A stretch of DNA of 64,000 nucleotides from Prosthecobacter sp. (GTDB taxonomy: Bacteria; Verrucomicrobiota; Verrucomicrobiia; Verrucomicrobiales; Verrucomicrobiaceae): assembly GCF_029946185.1 (NCBI RefSeq), contig NZ_JAQSEA010000010.1, positions 1 to 64,000 of the forward strand, in the 5' to 3' direction. The notes below the pieces were generated by a model. It did not search any database. It was not told the DNA's origin and worked only from the letters and a program-made list of their open reading frames with translations. Each line of letters starts with the position of its first letter. Positions within the stretch are counted from its first letter, which is position 1. Below are positions 63,665 through 64,000 of this stretch, in pieces. A program made the translations under genes and the position numbers.

Positions 63665-64000
63665 ACCTCACGCTCGCCAATACCTGGGGCCTGTGGGCGC
63701 TGCTCGGTCTTCCCGTCGTGATCGCCATTCACTTCTTGCAGCGGCGCAATCGCCGCGTGCCGGCCACCACGCTGTTCCTGCTGCAGCAGATGAAGCGCGA
63801 GAGCCGTACCGGCAGCCGCTTTGAGCGCCTGCGCACCTCCATCCCGTTCTGGCTTCAGCTCTTGATGGTCCTTCTCCTCACCTGGCTGCTCGTGCAGCCA
63901 CGCTGGCTCAAACACGACGCCGTGCAGCGCATCGCCATCGTGATGGACAGTTCAGCCAGCATGCAGGCCTTTCGCTCACCCGCTGTGCAGGCGGCGGATG
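63661..64000 (+). CDS. BatA-like membrane VWA protein (5' part; continues past window)
   Basis: The first 113 residues are seen: two membrane helices (LWALLGLPVVIAIHFL and PFWLQLLMVLLLTWLLVQP) around a basic loop, then IAIVMDSSASMQAF, the start of a VWA domain with MIDAS motif DxSxS. This is the BatA N-terminal layout. It is the expected VWA partner of the upstream MoxR protein. The 3' end lies outside the window. Confidence 0.85.
   Translation, partial: MNLTLANTWGLWALLGLPVVIAIHFLQRRNRRVPATTLFLLQQMKRESRTGSRFERLRTSIPFWLQLLMVLLLTWLLVQPRWLKHDAVQRIAIVMDSSASMQAFRSPAVQAAD

Overview
The window reads as a chromosomal segment of a GC-rich member of the Verrucomicrobiota, most likely Verrucomicrobiaceae (Prosthecobacter/Verrucomicrobium-like). 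That is inferred from two large secreted dehydrogenase-cytochrome c fusion proteins of the PVC type, a chlamydia-like class Ic ribonucleotide reductase small subunit, Tat-exported enzymes and dispersed palindromic repeats. No tRNA, rRNA, CRISPR array, complete insertion sequence or integrase was recognised.

Left part (1-11.3 kb), mostly housekeeping. It holds the end of tcdA, a vapBC pair whose toxin carries an in-frame stop, a secreted rhodanese, a Tat-exported superoxide dismutase, an OmpA-like/membrane-protein/HAD group, the ribosomal operon rplU-rpmA with a clear terminator, and a sulfate assimilation operon cysH-TSUP-cysD-(88 aa unknown)-cysN.

Accessory island (11.3-19.7 kb). It holds orphan antitoxin-like genes, two repeat elements, a phage/plasmid-type replication-like gene and an HNH nuclease gene. 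The last two share a duplicated 170-bp 5' region with a near-identical promoter set so close to the start codon that the mRNAs should be leaderless. Further on are a proline/aspartate-rich secreted protein and a complete-looking type II restriction-modification pair.

Middle (19.7-37.8 kb). nrdA and nrdB lie downstream of two NrdR boxes four helical turns apart; NrdB has Leu where the radical Tyr normally sits. Next come a lipoprotein amidase, a TPR-AAA+ ATPase with a TPR membrane protein, a giant cytochrome c fusion, a TMEM43-like protein, a Ser/Thr kinase fused to a response-regulator receiver, a GFO/IDH/MOCA oxidoreductase, MOSC-mobA, and rsmE.

Right-middle (37.9-48.2 kb). A proteolysis operon is built from an HtrA protease, a catalytically dead HtrA with its PDZ domain inserted inside the protease fold, and aminopeptidase P. 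It is followed by lpdA, a nucleotidyltransferase pair resembling a toxin-antitoxin module, a Tat amidohydrolase, and a scar region. In the scar, remnants of an ABC-2 permease and of pyruvate dehydrogenase E1 alpha flank a small membrane-protein/XRE-regulator operon with its own operator-like repeats.

Right end (48.2-64 kb). A second cytochrome c fusion is divergent from a PAS-AraC regulator, followed by a GNAT protein, recD2 and a long co-directional cluster: coiled-coil membrane protein, MoxR ATPase, exported membrane protein, ABC ATPase, two paralogous ABC permeases, DUF58 and a BatA-like VWA protein cut by the window end. This cluster and the HtrA/pseudo-HtrA operon are the best candidates for incompletely described systems.
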